This document shows, piece after piece, positions 1-11,130 of a DNA stretch of 64,000 nucleotides. A program made the position numbers and the translations under genes. How positions within the stretch are numbered: the stretch's first letter is position 1; every line of letters begins with the position of its first letter. Location: NCBI GenBank assembly GCA_033980235.1, contig CM067075.1, positions 20,286,844 through 20,350,843 of the forward strand, written 5' to 3'. This DNA comes from Diadema setosum. Its lineage: Eukaryota; Echinodermata; Echinoidea; Diadematoida; Diadematidae. The notes below the pieces were generated by a model. That model saw only the letters and a program-made list of their open reading frames with translations, had not been told where the DNA came from and did not search any database.

Positions 1-2516
1 ATTATTAATAACAAGGGAGTGAAAGCATACATTTTGAATGAAAGCTGATTCTACCAAGCCTTTTCTATCTCAATTGCATTTACAGAGACAGGCAGGATAT
101 CATGATGAACTAATTTTGACCATCAACATGTCCGCAACATGCATAGTCACGAGAGACTAAGAACAAAACAATGCAGGGGTCACTAACGTGTACATATTAC
201 CATAGCAACAACCTACATTGCGACATCAGTATGGAGCTAGCTACAATAATATTGGCACACTCACGCCACGAGATGACCATGTCCATGGGTAGCTATATCA
301 CATGATAAGAGTCTTCCTCTGCCGCAGAGCAAACATTTGTTTTTTCGAGAGTTAATTCAATTCAGCTCTAGCTTCCTATCCACGATTTGACGCGATAGTC
401 ACGTCTTCCTACTTTTCCATCGTGCGGCAAAAGTAACAGAAATGGATGTTCAATATCATTCGCCGCGCTTCACGGTTCAATTAGGGGATGGTAAGTCAAC
501 ACGTGTCACTGACCATGTCCATCGGGAAACGGATGTTGCAGCTAAGATAAATATTGAGAAAATCAATTGTGAGTGTCCGGACAGTAAAAAAAAAAAAAAC
601 AACAACAACTGTTTACAACAAAAGACAAATAATACAGGCAAACAAAAAACCTGCTAAACAGGTCACATAGGCCTATTAATGTAAATATTATTTGTTAACA
701 TTAAATTTGATAAAAGAACTTATTACGACTGTAAGCTACTAGTTCTTTATTTCTTTCTTTCTTCTTTTTTTTTTTCATTTATTTCCTGTTATTACTTGTT
801 CTACAAATCCCTTTCCCTCCTTCGTCATCAGTTGTCATCCTTCGTCGTCCAGTTCTACTACATCCATTATTGTTCTTCTACACAATCGTACAATGTATAA
901 AGAATGCCATCCGCACAGGATACATTGCATTTTCACATACTTATCTATTTTTTTTCTGTCACACCATTCACTTCAAAAATGCGAGTTCCTCTTTGTATCT
1001 TGTTTTGAACCTTGATATTACTTTCTCCCCTTTTTCCCCAAGCATGAATGCCAAGGGGAGTCTTTACAGTGACTTGCTTTCAGGTTTATCTTTTATATGA
1101 AATTATCTTTTGGGAAGATTTTGGCTCAGTTGATAATATATTATACTAATAAGGTCATTTCAAGGTTAGTTTAAAAAAAAGGTGGAACGAAAACGTTAAT
1201 CAATATAACAAAACAACATTAAAGGAGAGTGCTAATTACTTTTATATTGGTAAAGGGAAATGTAGTCAGATATATTTTATATCTAAATCTAAATCTAGTT
1301 CTAAGGGAAATTTCTCACTCATATACTATACAATGTAATTTGGGGGAATTTTGCGTTAAAAAATACAATTCCTTCATCCATTGTATATAATTATTTTTGA
1401 ATGCAATTATCTTTTCTTAAACTAAAACATGATCACAATTCAAAACCAAATTTACTCAGAAATTCATGCTTTACCATTTGTATTTGAATGGCAATGAGAC
1501 TTACTTTTGTAGGGAAGAGAAAGGCAACTCTGACATTCCCAATTGTCCCATTTTACAAACACACCAAAAATACATTATCAACTTCATTTGCATCGCAAAT
1601 AACTCTCCCCTGAGGGTTTTGATACTACGCCCTCTGAAGTCTAATTTGGAATAGCCTTAAAGCGTCAGGACGAGTGCACCTATTTTTAAAAGCAGTCGAA
1701 ACATTCAGCATCGCTAAGGAGTATTTTTTGCTTTAAAAAAAAAAACTGTGTTACTAAAACAAACGAAAAGGCTTATGATGAGACATGTACATTTGCCCAT
1801 GGTTTTCCTTCTACCAAACTGAAGGTGCTCATTCTTCTCCATCGTACGAATAATCACTGTCGCCCTGTTTATTCTGACTTCAATATGCACCAAGTGACGT
1901 CAGCAGTAGAGCCAAAACGAAAAAATAAGAAAGGAGACTGAGCTCAAAATGGTAGCACTTTTGAGGCTACAGACGGCGACATTTTCCTCTCTTCTGACCT
2001 CACTCAAACACTTGATAACATGGAAAAATCCTCTTAAACATATTTAGGTAATTCACTGGTTGACTTTATAGGAATTTGTTACAGAAGTTAAAAGCGTATA
2101 ACAAAGTGATCCTACGACATAATTATATCACATACTTTTCTTCCGATAGACTCAAGATGGCAATGTTATGTTCCTACCAAATTCCTGCATTACCTTCGAA
2201 ATTATGTTATAAAATCTTGAATATAATATCATAATCATTTACGTACACTTGTATATTGGCATCATTCATCATATTCCATTATAGAACGAGAATTCTGAGG
2301 CATATAGCTACGACAATTCCTGACGACTTTCAAAATTTCACATCAGGTAAAATCATTACACATTAATCGACAGCCTACATGTACAGAATTGTACAGCCTA
2401 CATGTACACCAGTTCAATGAACACCGTCTGGGCATTAGCATTGATACTTATTTCCTATTATTGTCGAAGCCAGCGTATAGCTATATTTTTACAAACGACT
2501 TAAGTAATCTATATTT
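1..2516. other. intergenic, no gene seen
   Basis: AT-rich DNA with short A and T runs (poly-A near 587, a T/C-rich stretch at 742-790). Open frames here, the longest about 110 codons, have low-complexity or membrane-like composition, no recognisable domain and no convincing splice sites. I see no RNA gene and no clear repeat family. Confidence 0.5.
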
Positions 2517-2857
2517 AGGTGATCCGAGTATCCTTTCGGATCACCTATTGTATCTGTACGGATTCTTTCTTCTTTATTTCTTTCTCCTCAAATCTTGTGT
2601 AGAGGTTAACTCAAAAAGTCCCCTACTTATCACTTTCAAACTTATACCATATATATATCATGTCCTAAGAACGACAGATCTAGTGTATCAATGTGATCAG
2701 TTAACCGTGACGTCATTATGACGTCATTATCTGAAATCACGTTTACATCAATATCTTATTAATGGAGCGGAATTTTTGAATGAAATTAACATATCATATA
2801 GTTCAAATCAAGGTCTATTGATATATTTCATAAAATTTAGTCACGTTCATAGTAAAC

Positions 2858-3135
2858 GAGCGCGTACGCGCGCGTTGAAATTTAAACATGCTCTAATCAA
2901 CCTCAAAATTGTTTTGCACACGTTTCAGGTCATTTACAGCATTTCAAAAAAAATTGACGGACGCGTACGCGCGCGCGCATATACGCACGTACAGCTCATA
3001 TTCAATAGAAATTTCCCGTTTTATTGCACGGATCGAATGTCTGAAATGTCAAGGAATACTTCTACCAAGTTTCAAGTCGATCCGACTCAATATGACGTCA
3101 TACGGGCCAGTCAAAGTTGAAATTACGCGCGCGCG
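2858..3135. repeat. three alternating CG blocks
   Basis: Runs of alternating C and G lie at 2858-2875, 2958-2978 and 3125-3135 in otherwise AT-rich, CpG-poor DNA. Alternating purine-pyrimidine tracts of this type can adopt Z-DNA. Role unknown; they appear to be part of the surrounding element. Confidence 0.7.
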
Positions 3136-3531
3136 TCAATGGCGATATACAGTGCAACTATGCCAAAAAACCGCCAATTTTAAGTCCGATTTTACTCGTC
3201 AGGATGGACGATGACCCCCCATTTTCTTTACATATTTTGAAAGCTGATGAGTTGTACATGTCATTTCATGGGGTGGCAATGCTGGCAAAATGATTAAAAG
3301 ATATCTAATTTCTTAATAAAGTAAAAAAAGTAAATTTTCAAAATGACGTCATCAAATTTAAAGTTTACTCGAGCGTATCTCACTTATCCTTGGCCAATTT
3401 TCACCCAGATTTCAGTATGTTGTAGCTTATTAAATGCTCTTTCACAAACATGATAATAGTATTTTCATTAGATGAAGGCATCACCTCGTAAAAATGGATT
3501 GAAAGTAATCTTGTCAAATTTGACCAGTTTA

Positions 3532-4664
3532 CGTGTTATCTCTATGGGAGTGCAGTTTTTCTGGAAATGAAAATTGACATGACTATCTTTATCGAGCACT
3601 AGCTCACTTATGTTTCAGTGAATTTCTCCCATATTTTAGTATGTTGTAGCTGAGACTTTGTGCTATCGTAAGTGTGCCCTTCGTTTTTTCATACGATGTC
3701 TGCATCACGTCAAAAAACTTGGTTGAAATTAAAGCTTATCTTCGATGTATTGAAATATTTCTCTCTTTCTGCAACTTTCTTTGCAATAACTCAAGAAAAA
3801 CATATTTTATCACCCCCATATTTTGCACATGTTTAGTTCATGTCACGTACATTATTTGATAAAATAACAACTACTTGATCAGACGCCATCTTGGGTATGT
3901 AAATTAGGGTCAAAGGTCATAAATGGTTCATCCTGTATCTAAGTGAATACATGTTCTATCTCTCCCATATTTTGCACACGCAATGATCATGTTACAAGAA
4001 TCATTTCACAAAATAACCACTCTTTGCTCAGATGCCATCTTGTCTGTGCAAAGTGGGGTCAAAAGGTCATATGTACTTCTTTCTGTTTCTTCGTTATGAC
4101 GTGTTATCTCTATGGGAGGGAATTTTTCTAGATGTGAAAATTGACATGATTGTCTTTATCGAGCACTAGCTCACTTACCCTTCGGTGAATTTTTCTCAGA
4201 TTTTAATATGTTGTAACTGAGACTTTGCGCTATCTTTGAGTGCCCTTTGTTTTTTCATATGATGTCGGAATCATGTTAAAATACTTGGTTGAAATTAAAG
4301 CTTATCTTCGATGTATTGAGATATTTCTATGTTTTTGCAACTTTCTTTGCAATAACTCAAGAAAAAAAGCCCCTATCACCCCCATATTTTGCACATGTTT
4401 AGTGCATGTCACGTACATTATTTCATAAAATAACAACTACTTGATCGGACAACATCTTGGGTATGTAAATTAGGGTCAAATGTCATAAATGTTTCATCCT
4501 GTTATATCTTGGTGAATACATGTCTTATCTTTCCCATATTTTGCACACGCAAAGATCATGTTACAAGAATCATTTCACAAAATAACCACTTTTTGCTCAG
4601 ATGCCATCTAGGTTGTGCAAAGTGGGGTCAAAGGTCATGTACTTGTTGCTGTATCTTCGTTATA
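3532..4664 (+). repeat. 568-bp tandem duplication with internal sub-repeats
   Basis: Unit A (about 3532-4099) and unit B (about 4100-4664) both start with GTTATCTCTATGGGAG and run in parallel with scattered substitutions. Each unit contains two related copies of about 135-155 bp that include CCCATATTTTGCACA and a downstream GATGCCATCT-like motif (near 3816 and 3966 in A, 4381 and 4536 in B). Similar 60-70 codon open frames recur in both units because the DNA is repeated; they are not supported as genes. Confidence 0.75.
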
Positions 4665-4927
4665 GTGTATACAGATTTGGTACCAAAGATGGCAGATATG
4701 ACTCCCTTTTCTAAATGAGAATCCAAACATCACACGGCCAATGTCTCTGAACACAGATGAAACCTGCATGGTCATGCCTCTTGCGATCAGGACTCGAATC
4801 ATTGATTAAAAAAAAAATCGGATCACCTTAATTTGTCAGTGATGACAAATTACAATCTCTAGTTAATATAGATGCTGTAAGAAAATAATAAAACAAACTT
4901 GAATAATATATTGCTTACTCATCAATT

Positions 4928-5270
4928 ATCTAGGGATCCACGTCCTACAAGCTTAGCTTTTTTGTGGATCGCTATTTTCCAAAATTGAAGTTATTTTCTG
5001 AAAGCTCGCGAAGTATACATGTATACGCATCGTTCCTTCTGATTATTGTACATATGTTGATGTATATAATTTATTTCGTATATTTCGTATATCTAAAGAG
5101 ATAATTGACCTGGTTATATATAAACATTTTCTTGAATAAAGAAATGATTCAATCAAAATGAACCTTTTGTAAAAGTGTAGACAATATCATTTTATGATAT
5201 GTATACTTTGCATTACGTTTTTGATTTTCTTTGATTGGAAATAAACTATGATTGATTGATTGATTGAAAT
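4928..5270 (+). mobile_element. LINE 3' end with (TTGAT)n-like tail
   Basis: A GATCCACGTCCTACAAGC-like segment starts near 4934 and leads to AATAAA at 5240-5245 followed by a (TGAT)n tail at about 5249-5268. The same opening motif recurs at 42577, also before a short tandem tail. This is the layout of the 3' untranslated end of CR1-like non-LTR retrotransposons, which end in short microsatellites instead of poly-A. The 5' part is missing. Confidence 0.55.
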
Positions 5271-5490
5271 TGTGAATTCTATTGTGGCCCTTGAAAAGAG
5301 AAACCAATGCTCTGAATATTAATACCCCTCCCCCCCCCCCCAAAAAAAAAACAACCAAACAAACAAACAAACAAAAAACACTGAACAAAGATGATGTCAT
5401 AGAGCCTCACATATTTCAGAAATGTAGCAATGTACCGGTAATTCCATTACAATACCGCTTACTTATCTTGGTTTTTTTTTCTTCCATGTA

Positions 5491-5526
<36 letters not shown>

Positions 5527-5640
5527 GCCTTACTATGTCATCATTCTTGTTTATTGTAATTTGTTATAAATTTTGAGTACATTCTTATTCCTCGTCGAAA
5601 TCATGAATTCTGAAACTCTGTTTCCAGTATAACCAATTTA
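5262..5640 (+). repeat. dispersed repeat, copy 1
   Basis: This segment (AGAGAAACCAATGCTCTG, ACATATTTCAGAAATGTAG, then ATTCCATTACAATACC and a GTCATCATTCTTGTTTA block) has recognisable relatives at 37,795-37,935 (minus) and 63,340-63,690 (plus). It also contains a C10 run, A/CAAA runs and a GT tract at about 5495-5524. No coding potential seen. Confidence 0.6.
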
Positions 5641-5719
5641 TTGTTGTTCAAAATAATGTAATTTCTGAAATTCTCCTAAGAGCTTGCCATTTTTCTATAA
5701 CCGTTATCGGCATTATGTT

Positions 5720-6008
5720 TGACAGCAAAAAAAAAACAAAAAAACATACAAACAAACAAACAAAACAGACAAAGAAACAAACAAACACAAGAATCTCCAA
5801 AGATTGACCCCCAAACAACAAAAACAACCAAACAAACGAACAAACAAACAAACAAACAAAAATCCCATAAATTTACCGTTTTAAGAACGACATGCGGGTA
5901 ATGTTCAGGTACCCAGAGCAGAGAATCGCAAGGGTAGTGTTTCTTGGTTTTGTTTTTGTTTGTTTGTTTGTTTGTTTGTTTGTTTGCTTGTTTGTTTGTT
6001 TGTTTTTT
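5720..6008. repeat. CAAA and TTTG tracts facing each other
   Basis: A CAAA-rich tract at about 5728-5865 faces a TTTG tract at about 5945-6006 across a 75-bp spacer, so the pair could form a hairpin. The open frames on both strands are K/N/Q/T or F/V/C/L-rich translations of the repeat and are not genes. Confidence 0.7.
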
Positions 6009-6337
6009 ATAATAAATGAAAAGCGCGGCATTACGATGTAACAGGTTTTACTGGAGATACCTTGTAGTGATTGGCCAGTCATAAAGAAACTTTGGTCTGA
6101 ATTCCGAATGGAGGAGCATCATCTGCCAAAACCATGTAATTTTATAAAGAAAAGACAACGTCAGTCATTATTCATGAGGAACGTTACTTTCTGATATGTG
6201 GTTTTGCAGGGAGCCAGGTTTTCCCAAAGAGAAGGAAAATAATGTCATAATGCATTTGTTGTAATTATATATATCCATATAAACCTATATATTACTATTC
6301 ATGCAATTTATATGTTTATATGCATATGATATATATG

Positions 6338-6532
<195 letters not shown>

Positions 6533-6783
6533 AGTGCGAGATAGTTCCCTTCCCAAACGTAGGCGATGCCTCATTGTGGGTAGCATATATTATACTGATG
6601 ACAGGCCGAAATCTCGACTGATTAAAAGGGAGACTCAAGATCGAGAGCAACGTCCGCCTCAGTCTAATTTCTTTCAGTATATATATATATGTATATATTA
6701 TATATATACTGAGGAACACTTGAGAAAGGGCGGAGAGACGCTCGAAAATTTGTGTGAAGAAATAAACCGTTGGTGAATACAGC
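6533..6783. mobile_element. fragment between two TA tracts, possibly Penelope-like
   Basis: A 250-bp unique piece lies between TA microsatellites. It contains CTGATGACAGGCCGAAA (near 6595) and, after another TA-rich patch, CTGAGGAACACTTGAG with a CTCGAAAAT downstream. Segments of the form CTGAnGA...GAAA are typical of the ends of Penelope-like retroelements, many of which carry hammerhead-type motifs. The first copy lacks a pairing helix II, so an active ribozyme is not claimed. Family assignment is tentative. Confidence 0.3.
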
Positions 6784-6784
6784 A

Positions 6785-6824
<40 letters not shown>

Positions 6825-6897
6825 CAATAAAGGGAAAACTGACCAGAAACAAATGATAAATGGCGAAAACTTTGAGCAAAGAAAATGGGTTTTCATC

Positions 6898-6936
<39 letters not shown>

Positions 6937-6990
6937 TGTGTTTGTGTGTGTGTGTGTGTGCGCGCGCATGCGTACGTGTGTGTGTGTACA
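6784..6990. repeat. TA and GT/GC microsatellites
   Basis: TA tracts at about 6786-6820 and 6900-6935 are followed by a GT/GC tract to about 6990. No gene. Confidence 0.9.
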
Positions 6991-8019
6991 TATTTAAGAT
7001 AACATAATTATAATTCCTATGTAAAAACAGACATGCAGGGAATGAAGTATAAAGGAAAAAAGCTGAGGAGGCAATGAAAAAGCAGGAAGGAAAAACGGAA
7101 AACGGACTATACTTCTTATAATGTTTTGATGAAGCAAAGTCCATTACAAAATGCCCCAGTCGTCGTGGCCATTGGCTTAAAAAATGTAAATCTTATGTAC
7201 TTTGGAATCTCAACCCTCTAAGCCATTAATTTTCCTACCTAATTTTCTTTCTTTTTTTCATTTAACCGTGATGGAGAGTGTATCATTGAAATGGATTAGA
7301 AAAAAAAAGGCTCTTCATCATCCCAAGCCTGTGGCGTGCAGGCGTTTGCAGGTGATGAAACACGGTAATATGTCACATGCACGACACGTGATGCAGCGTC
7401 TGTGGCCAAACACGACTTCACAAAATTATCATGTGCAAAGAAAAACTGACACTCAGGCATGATTTAATACTCTCGCTACGCCCTCTATATTTCCAACAAG
7501 GAGTCATTATCAATTTTGTCGAATTGCTGTCAAATATGATTGACGAAAATGTGATTTTCGCACTTTGCAATTGATTGGAATGCATCAATGTTTGTATATG
7601 AATGCCCCCAGCTTATGATAACTGAAATCTCACCTAAGAACACTCACACACGTACACACACACTCACACATTTAATTCGACTCCATTGAAATTTTACATT
7701 TGTTTTCAATTATCATTTGATGCATATTCAAGTGCCAAAATAAAGGCAAGCTGGAGTATGCATTCAGTGTATCGCACGTTGTGACGGTTATGGTGATGAT
7801 TTATAAATTGTTGTCTCTAACGCTCCCTCTTCTATCAATTAATAGTATACAATTAGGACTACTTAAAGAGCGAATAAACTCCACGTTTTAGTGAACTTTG
7901 TTTAGAATAATATAAAAAAAAGAAAATTGACACATTAAAAAAAGTTTTTTTTGTTTTTGTTTGTTTGTTTTTGTTTGTTTTTGTTTTGTTTTTTGTTACA
8001 AATCGTTATTCTGAAGGTT
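6991..8019. other. intergenic, no gene seen
   Basis: Unremarkable AT-rich DNA with a CACA-rich patch near 7645-7672 and a T/TTTG-rich patch at 7940-8000. The 86-codon open frame starting at 7202 shows no domain and no splice context. Confidence 0.5.
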
Positions 8020-8260
8020 CGTAAATCCGAAAGATGTAAGATGTAAGTTTCGTTATTACAAAGGTTCGTTATTCCGAAGATTCTTTAATAAAAATAAGTA
8101 TAAGGTTTGTAATTCCGAATGTTCGTTCATAGTGTGCACCTTGTTTTCAACTTTGGATGAACGAACCTTCGGAATAACTAACATTTCTTCATCTTCGTGA
8201 TACCGAATCTTCGGAATTACGTCACAAATGCTCGGGTTAACGAACATCTACGTATATCTA
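8020..8260. repeat. TTCGTTATTCCGAA module cluster 1
   Basis: Several diverged copies of GGTTCGTTATTCCGAAG occur first in one orientation (8020-8130), then as the reverse complement (ACGAACCTTCGGAATAAC, from 8159), so the cluster is loosely palindromic. The same module recurs at 18.47-18.73 kb and 24.85-25.20 kb. Confidence 0.8.
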
Positions 8261-8826
8261 GGTATATCTAGGAATGTTTCGGGAAAACGAATCTTCGAAC
8301 GTAAAAGCGTGAATGCGTGTGGAAGGGGGTGGGGAGGTAAAGAAACAGAAGAAAGAGGATGACGGAAACGGTAGATCGACTAATCATTCTTAAAGGATAG
8401 TTAATGTCATGGTTATCATTACAATTATTTCATGGATATGAAGCCTAATACATTTCCAAAGTATTAAATCGGCGAACCAAGCAACACAACAGGTAAAGAC
8501 GTTACGAATCCAACAAACAAGCTATGTGTTTTATTCTAATAAAAAGCGACTCCTTAGAGATATTGCTATTAGAAGTGTCGCAATCACAGACATTGTCACT
8601 TCTTCTGCAGTTATTACAGCAATTAACACCAGCATAATCGATGACACCAGATATCTTTTATTCAAATTCATGAAATTCTTCCGTCGAGATGTTTTCATTG
8701 CAACTGATTGACAAATTGCCCTACATCGACGTAAATAAGCACTGAATTGATCAGTGTTTTAGTAGTAGCCATGATAAAAAAAAAAAATGCTATAAGGATT
8801 AGAACCAACACTTGCTGCCGGGCGAA

Positions 8827-8898
8827 AGCTCGGTGGTCTAGTGGAGATGACGCCTGTCCGGTGATCAGGAGGTCGTAGGTTCGAATCCTGCTCGAGTA
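8827..8898 (+). repeat. tRNA-like head of SINE unit 1
   Basis: A 72-nt cloverleaf can be drawn: a 7-bp acceptor with an A-A end mismatch, a GTC/GAC D-stem, a CCTGT/TCAGG anticodon stem with one mismatch, a GTAGG/CCTGC T-stem and a TTCGAAT T-loop. The A box TGGTCTAGTGG is at 8834-8844 and a perfect B box GGTTCGAATCC at 8878-8888, so an internal RNA polymerase III promoter is present. C instead of U at position 33, the stem mismatch and the repeated setting argue for a SINE head, not a working tRNA. The nominal anticodon would be GGT. Confidence 0.8.
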
Positions 8899-9093
8899 TG
8901 TACGCCATTGATTTTTTATCATGGCTACTACTAAAACACTGATCAATTCAGTGCTTATTTACGTCGATGTAGGGCAATTTGTCAATCAGTTGCAATGAAA
9001 ACATCTCGATGGAAGAATTTCATGAATTTGAATAACAAAGCACTACCCGCTGCATGCTATAAGGATTAGAACCAACACTTCCTGCCGGGCGAA

Positions 9094-9165
9094 AGCTCGG
9101 TGGTCTAGTGGAGATGACGCCTGTCCGGTGATCAGGAGGTCGTAGGTTCGAATCCTGCTCGAGTA
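9094..9165 (+). repeat. tRNA-like head of SINE unit 2
   Basis: Identical in layout to unit 1, with the B box at 9145-9155. It is preceded by the same TGCTATAAGGATTAGAACC leader (from 9055) and followed by the same 3' body ending at 9260. The lack of visible divergence between the two units suggests a recent duplication or gene conversion. Confidence 0.8.
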
Positions 9166-9774
9166 TGTACGCCCATGATTTTTATCATGGCTACTACTAA
9201 AACACTGATCAATTCAGTGCTTATTTACGTCGATGTAGGGCAATTTGTCAATCAGTTGCAATATCTTTTATTATTTCCTAATATTTATTATATGCCTTCA
9301 TTAACTGGTTTGACCTTCGTTTGTCTTTGAAAATATTTGGTACCACTACAGATTAGGTTCAGATATGTCATATATTAACAACTCTATACGGCATGTTTCA
9401 TGCGAATGCAGAACGATATAAAAAAATATAACAAATAATTCAACGTATTTCACTTTTCTAGCAGAACAAATGAGCACTTGACTTGCCTATATTTCAAAAG
9501 GCAGGGGGGATAATATTACCTTATAGAGATGTCAGTAACAAGTCGAGGGAATGTGAACTTTTCATTTAAAAATTAATACATTTTGTGAAGTTCTCTATGT
9601 ATTTTCTTTCATATCTTTTTACGAATAGTGACACATATATATATAATATAAATATATAACTTTAAAAGTTAATAGCTTTTAAAAGGATTGCCCGATTTTC
9701 CTTAAACTTAATTTCACTTATAAAGCGTTTTCATAATATCGCTGCATGCACTTAATCCACACATATATTTTGGG

Positions 9775-11130
9775 GATTTGTCCTTTAAGGAGGAATTCCA
9801 TTGCAGCTGAAATTTAGTCTTAAGAGAAGGAGTAAAGTTTCCTTAGCACAACAATGAAAATGTGATCAAAATCGGATGAAAAATAAACGAGTTATGAATA
9901 CCAATTTGAAGTTTTGCTAATTTTTCCCGAAGCAATTCTGGAACGGTCAATATGAATATGCAAACAGTGAAGTGATGATGTGTTCCTCTCACAACCTGCC
10001 ATAATTATAGCTTAATTGTCATAAAAATGTTGAAATTTATAATATTTTCTATCAAACGCAATTATCCCCCGGGTCTGAAATTTTGCTAAGCCCCTCAAAA
10101 TAAGTTCTACAATTAAAGTTTGATATATCATATTTCTCTTATCCGGGCATTATCTTCATTAGATATGACATCATAAGAAAGTCTGATCAATTATCCTTAA
10201 AATGACACCTCATTTGCTATGATTGGGTGTTATTGGAATGTGCAAAACAGCTGAGTATGGGGACAGATCAAAAGTGAAAAGTCGCAACAATTCTGCTATC
10301 AATAATATACAGTTTTGATGAAAAAAGGCCACGTGAATAAGCATGCTGAAAGGAGATCACTTTCAAAAACTCCCATTTCATAAACATCAGATGACTGTTT
10401 GGTCAAACCCATTATGTTTAATTTCAATCTGCAGATACTACTGCAGTTTTTCATCCATGGATGAAGCCTGGAATAAAATGACAATCTCACAATGCATTCA
10501 TTTCCAAGCACATTCCATCCCTGAAACGACAAAGCAAATGGAAATTGTACTGTTTGACATAACACGCTTGCTCTATTTTGCAACATTTCACATTTGACCT
10601 TTCCCAATACTCAGTCGTACTGTGCATTCCAGGAATTAATAACGTAAACAAGTGAGTTATCGTTGTAAAGACAATTAATCAGGCTTTCTTATGATGTCAC
10701 ATTTGAATGAAAAGATGTAGTTTTAAGAGAAATATGATACATCAAATTGGAATTGCAGAACTTTTTTGATGGGTTTATATCGGCTAATCATAATTTTGAA
10801 GTTATTCAAAGTGGACATGAACCTGAACGCTTTGAACTCTAATAACAGAAAATTGTAATTTTCGTCTTTTTTTTTTTTTTGCATACATGATCAATGGAAA
10901 AGTGTTAGGCGGAGTGATGACATCATCAGCTCACTCATATGTATATTCATATAAACTGCTAGAGAACAGTTACTGTTCTATAGAAATCAGCGACCCTTTA
11001 CAATTTCATAACTTCCCTAACTTTGATAAAAATCTTTATGGAATTTTCACTGTTGTTTATTCTCTTGAGATTTTACTCTTTCTTATTAGACTTAGTTATA
11101 ACTTGACTGGTATCCTCCTTTAAAGGTCCA
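9775..11130. mobile_element. diverged foldback element
   Basis: The left end CCTTTAAGGAGGA (9782-9794) pairs with TCCTCCTTTAAAGG near 11,113-11,126, and weaker inverted similarity continues inward (TATGAATATGCAAACAGTGAAGTGATGATG near 9950 is mirrored near 10,910-10,960). A second, inner inverted pair lies at about 10,080-10,210 and 10,660-10,790 (ATCATATTTCTCTT against AAGAGAAATATGATA). No transposase is seen; the 102-codon and 84-codon opposed frames in the core lack domains. Confidence 0.5.

Larger units (their letters stand above)
2517..4828. mobile_element. 2.3-kb element with 11-bp inverted ends
   Basis: The left end reads AGGTGATCCGA (2517-2527) and the right end TCGGATCACCT (4818-4828), exact reverse complements. 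The left end is followed at 2536-2546 by a second copy of TCGGATCACCT, so that end forms a perfect 11-bp hairpin with an 8-nt loop. Inside are CG-alternating blocks, two TGACGTCA sites near 2708-2730, and a 568-bp tandem duplication. No transposase is visible, so a non-autonomous DNA transposon is the best reading. Target duplications are not clear (T/A-rich on both sides). Confidence 0.5.
8651..9272 (+). mobile_element. composite SINE insertion with 12-bp flanking direct repeats
   Basis: The block contains an antisense SINE 3' piece (8658-8775), an A12 run, a full sense SINE (from 8788) and a second sense SINE (from 9055). The sense units are 267 bp apart and nearly identical. The antisense piece is a near-perfect inverted copy of the 3' part of unit 1 (about 8918-9035), giving arms of about 117 bp. 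The sequence ATATCTTTTATT occurs at 8651-8662 and again at 9261-9272, as expected of a target-site duplication. Whether it arose in one event or by nested insertion cannot be told. Confidence 0.75.

Noticed and set aside
442..657. 71-codon frame ending in a Lys/Asn-rich tail
   Set aside because: The second half is poly-A and AAC repeats; the first half has no recognisable domain or repeat elsewhere in the window.
3674..4718. Four similar 60-70 codon frames (…FCTCLVHVTYII and …FCTRNDHVTRII types)
   Set aside because: Their similarity follows from the 568-bp DNA duplication; no start, splice or domain evidence.
6594..6620. Hammerhead ribozyme at CTGATGA...GAAA
   Set aside because: The core strings are intact, but the six bases between them cannot form helix II and flanking helices I and III do not pair convincingly.
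8827..9165. Two tRNA(Thr)-like genes
   Set aside because: The cloverleaf has C33, an anticodon-stem mismatch and a mismatched acceptor end, and both lie in repeated SINE units with A and B boxes.
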